This document shows positions 62,515 through 64,000 of a DNA stretch of 64,000 bases, piece after piece. The DNA comes from Trebonia sp963843745 (lineage in GTDB: Bacteria > Actinomycetota > Actinomycetes > Streptosporangiales > Streptosporangiaceae). Position numbers and translations under genes: made by a program. Under the pieces are notes generated by a model. That model searched no databases, was not told the origin of the DNA, and saw only the letters and a list, made by a program, of their open reading frames with translations. Position 1 is the first letter of the stretch. The number at the start of each line of letters is the position of its first letter. Where the stretch lies: NCBI GenBank assembly GCA_963843745.1, contig CAWJLP010000006.1:310001-374000 (forward strand), in the 5' to 3' direction.

Positions 62515-62928
62515 CTAAGCGGCCAGCCGGATCCGTTGGATGAGCAGGTACATCTGGCAACCGAGGCAGTAATCGAAGGCCGCGTTAAGGAACGCGGCGC
62601 CCAGGGCGAACGCGGCGAACACGTAGCCGACCACGGGCACGCCGGCCAGGAAACCGACGGTGCCGATCGCGGCGAATACCATGCCGACGCCCTGAGCGAA
62701 GCGGGGCGGAGCCTCCGCCTCGGTCCTCGACGGCGGTCCGAGCCGTGGCCGGACCAGGTGACGGTAAACGAGCCCGTAGGGGTGGTAGCGCAGGCCGGCC
62801 AGCGCCCCCACGGCGAACACAAGCGTCTGAGCGAGGAGGAGCCAGCCACTGCCGGTGATCAGCACGATCGCGAGCACCACGGTGGTGAGAGCCGCGCTGA
62901 ACCGCGGTCCTCGCGAATCGATGGTCAT
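62515..62928 (-). CDS. DUF4395 membrane protein
   Basis: 137 residues from ATG 62928, with GGGAG upstream; ATG 62943 is possible. Four hydrophobic segments, RYHPYGLVYRHLVRPRLGPP in the middle loop, and a C-terminal FDYCLGCQMYLL with a CxxC that could carry sulfur. First full gene of the sulfur operon. Function unknown, but consistently tied to sseA. Confidence 0.9.
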   Translation of the reverse strand: MTIDSRGPRFSAALTTVVLAIVLITGSGWLLLAQTLVFAVGALAGLRYHPYGLVYRHLVRPRLGPPSRTEAEAPPRFAQGVGMVFAAIGTVGFLAGVPVVGYVFAAFALGAAFLNAAFDYCLGCQMYLLIQRIRLAA

Positions 62929-62994
62929 GTTGCTCCCAGACACACGTGAGATGTGTATTTCCTCCGCCTGCCTGCCCGCGGCGAACCAGCGGGG

Positions 62995-63078
62995 TCAGAC
63001 GGCAGCGTTTACCGGGGTGGCCGTACAGAGCGCGGTCGCCACCCGGCAGAAGTCGACAGCACGTCGCTTGGTCAGCAT
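62995..63078 (-). CDS. Cysteine-containing leader peptide of the sulfur operon
   Basis: 27 residues beginning MLTKRRAVDFCRVATALC, then TATPVNAAV. The core R-R-x-V-D-x-x-R-V-x-x-A-x-C matches the actinobacterial putative leader peptides found before sulfur-assimilation genes. In mycobacteria, cysteine-containing upstream frames attenuate sulfur operons by ribosome stalling at Cys codons when cysteine is short. It lies 66 nt before DUF4395. The ribosome site is weak, so a leaderless or poorly initiated mRNA is possible. Confidence 0.8.
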   Translation of the reverse strand: MLTKRRAVDFCRVATALCTATPVNAAV

Positions 63079-63109
63079 CTGCGCTGTTCTGGAAGACACA
63101 CACCAGATG

Positions 63110-63589
63110 CTATTCACCCGCGGCCTCGCTGTCACCCTGTCCGGCGGGCTCGCCCAGAACAGCGCCGACCGCCGCGAGCACGTCGGACTTGCTCGGCCGG
63201 CCCGACGCCCGCCCCGCGATAGAACCGTCCGCGGCGAGCACCAGGACCGTCGGGGTGCTGAACACCCGGAGCCGCCTGGTCAGGTCAAACCGCTCCGTGG
63301 CGTCGATCTCGACGAACGACAGGCCGTCCCGGTCCCTTGCGACCTCGGCGAGCAGTTCCCTGGTCGGCCCGCAGTAGACGCACACCTCGCTGGAAAACTG
63401 CACGAGCGTTCCCCGCACACCGAGCGGAGCGCCCAGGTCGGTGGCCGTCAGGACGGCGACAGGGGCGGCGGAGGGAACGGCGGCGGCTCCGCCCGCCGAT
63501 CGAAAGCGCCCCTGCCGGTGCCGCATGCCGAATCCGGCGGCGCTCGCCACCGCGAGCACCACCACGAGCAGGATCAGGCCACCAGCCAC
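63110..63589 (-). CDS. Membrane-anchored thioredoxin-like protein
   Basis: 159 residues. One N-terminal helix (LILLVVVLAVASAAGFGM) and a thioredoxin fold with VQFSSEVCVYCGPTREL (active site CVYC) and cis-Pro STPTVLVL. The fold is probably outside the membrane. It is upstream of the sulfur leader peptide on the same strand, so it may share thiol-redox functions with that operon. Confidence 0.88.
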   Translation of the reverse strand: MAGGLILLVVVLAVASAAGFGMRHRQGRFRSAGGAAAVPSAAPVAVLTATDLGAPLGVRGTLVQFSSEVCVYCGPTRELLAEVARDRDGLSFVEIDATERFDLTRRLRVFSTPTVLVLAADGSIAGRASGRPSKSDVLAAVGAVLGEPAGQGDSEAAGE

Positions 63590-63644
63590 GCTCCTACCAG
63601 CGCACGGGACGTGGTGGCCTATTCCCTATTTTATTCATCGGGTT

Positions 63645-64000
63645 TTAAACCTGGACCGTGATCGACGACGACGTGCCCACGGTGATCACGAACCCGTGCA
63701 CCTGGCCTGCCGGGACCGCGGCCGACGCCGGGTACCAGACGGTGCCTTCCCTGTTGTCGGTGTCCCAGCTGCCGACCAGCGTGCGGGTCCCGCCCGCGCC
63801 GATCGCCCACATCTGGCACTTGGTCCCGACAGGGATGCCGCTGACCTTGGCCGCGAGCTGCGTCCCCCAGCCCATCGGCCGGTACATCACGGTGGCCGTC
63901 ATGCCCTGCGACTGCCCGCTCACCGTTTGCCATGGGCCGACGGCGGGCCCGGGGAACTGGGCGCTCGCCTCCGAGGCCTGCGGCGGGCTGGAGCCCAGCC
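63645..64000 (-). CDS. C-terminal part of an anti-sigma-factor-like (RskA) protein
   Basis: The frame enters from beyond the window and ends at 63645. The readable part (ASAQFPGPAVGPWQTVSGQS, VMYRPMGWGTQLAAKVSGIP, KCQMWAIGAGGTRTLVGSWD, GFVITVGTSSSITVQV) is a beta-rich extracytoplasmic domain like the RskA C-terminal region. The N-terminal sigma-binding part and membrane helix would be outside the window. A sigma-factor gene would be expected further upstream. Confidence 0.6.
   Translation of the reverse strand, partial: LGSSPPQASEASAQFPGPAVGPWQTVSGQSQGMTATVMYRPMGWGTQLAAKVSGIPVGTKCQMWAIGAGGTRTLVGSWDTDNREGTVWYPASAAVPAGQVHGFVITVGTSSSITVQV

Overview
The window is very GC-rich DNA from an actinomycete. 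The signs are bldC, a Rex-hemACD operon, bS22, murT/gatD, a nitrobindin next to Fur/YgfZ, GTG starts and heavily packed ATGA/GTGA junctions. Gene order resembles Streptomyces/Streptosporangiales chromosomes; I cannot name a species.

Layout. 1-2.5 kb: edge of an exopolysaccharide locus (polyprenyl glycosylphosphotransferase, cut by the window; SDR epimerase/dehydratase). 2.5-7.8 kb: mazG, a SurA-like lipoprotein and mfd. 8-15.3 kb: a mixed block with a methyltransferase, an APS kinase fused to a degenerate ATP-sulfurylase domain, threonine dehydratase, bldC, a proline-rich putative zincin with a small acidic neighbour, and an AbiEi/DUF559 protein. 15.7-27.5 kb: one long minus-strand series rex-hemA-hemC-hemD-hemB-(primase-like)-hemL-phosphatase-resA-resB-ccsB. 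It makes haem and matures c-type cytochromes, and a near-perfect Rex operator lies upstream, so redox state (NADH/NAD+) probably sets its output. 27.9-30.7 kb: glutaredoxin, a Tyr/Gly-rich repeat protein with an ABM domain, ribosomal bS22, a small HTH protein. 30.9-37 kb: acuC, proC, proline dehydrogenase, ygfZ, fur, a stand-alone peptide/structured-RNA locus, nitrobindin, DsrE. 36.9-42.6 kb: gatD/murT (lipid II amidation) and two membrane proteins that look like TraG/HerA ATPases without a P-loop.

42.7-55.2 kb is an accessory island for arsenic and related stress: TSUP permease, PadR/HAAS pair, XRE-DUF5753, ArsR-phosphatase fusion, aquaglyceroporin, FAD reductase, a second PstS, MFS transporter, ArsO-like flavoprotein and ArsR, with recognisable operators. 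Nearly every gene here is broken by one or more 1-2 nt indels although the protein sequence stays readable across frames. The flanking regions are almost free of such breaks. Both island edges carry GntR/UTRA-type sequence sharing a 19-nt direct repeat.

55.2-64 kb: intact GntR regulator, high-affinity phosphate operon pstSCAB with convergent phoU, then a sulfur operon (cysteine leader peptide, DUF4395, sseA, DUF1416), a thioredoxin-like protein, and the end of an anti-sigma-factor-like gene.

Functions come from motifs and family knowledge read by eye; no database search was run. Frameshift positions are inferred from switches in the readable frame and could be real mutations or sequence errors.
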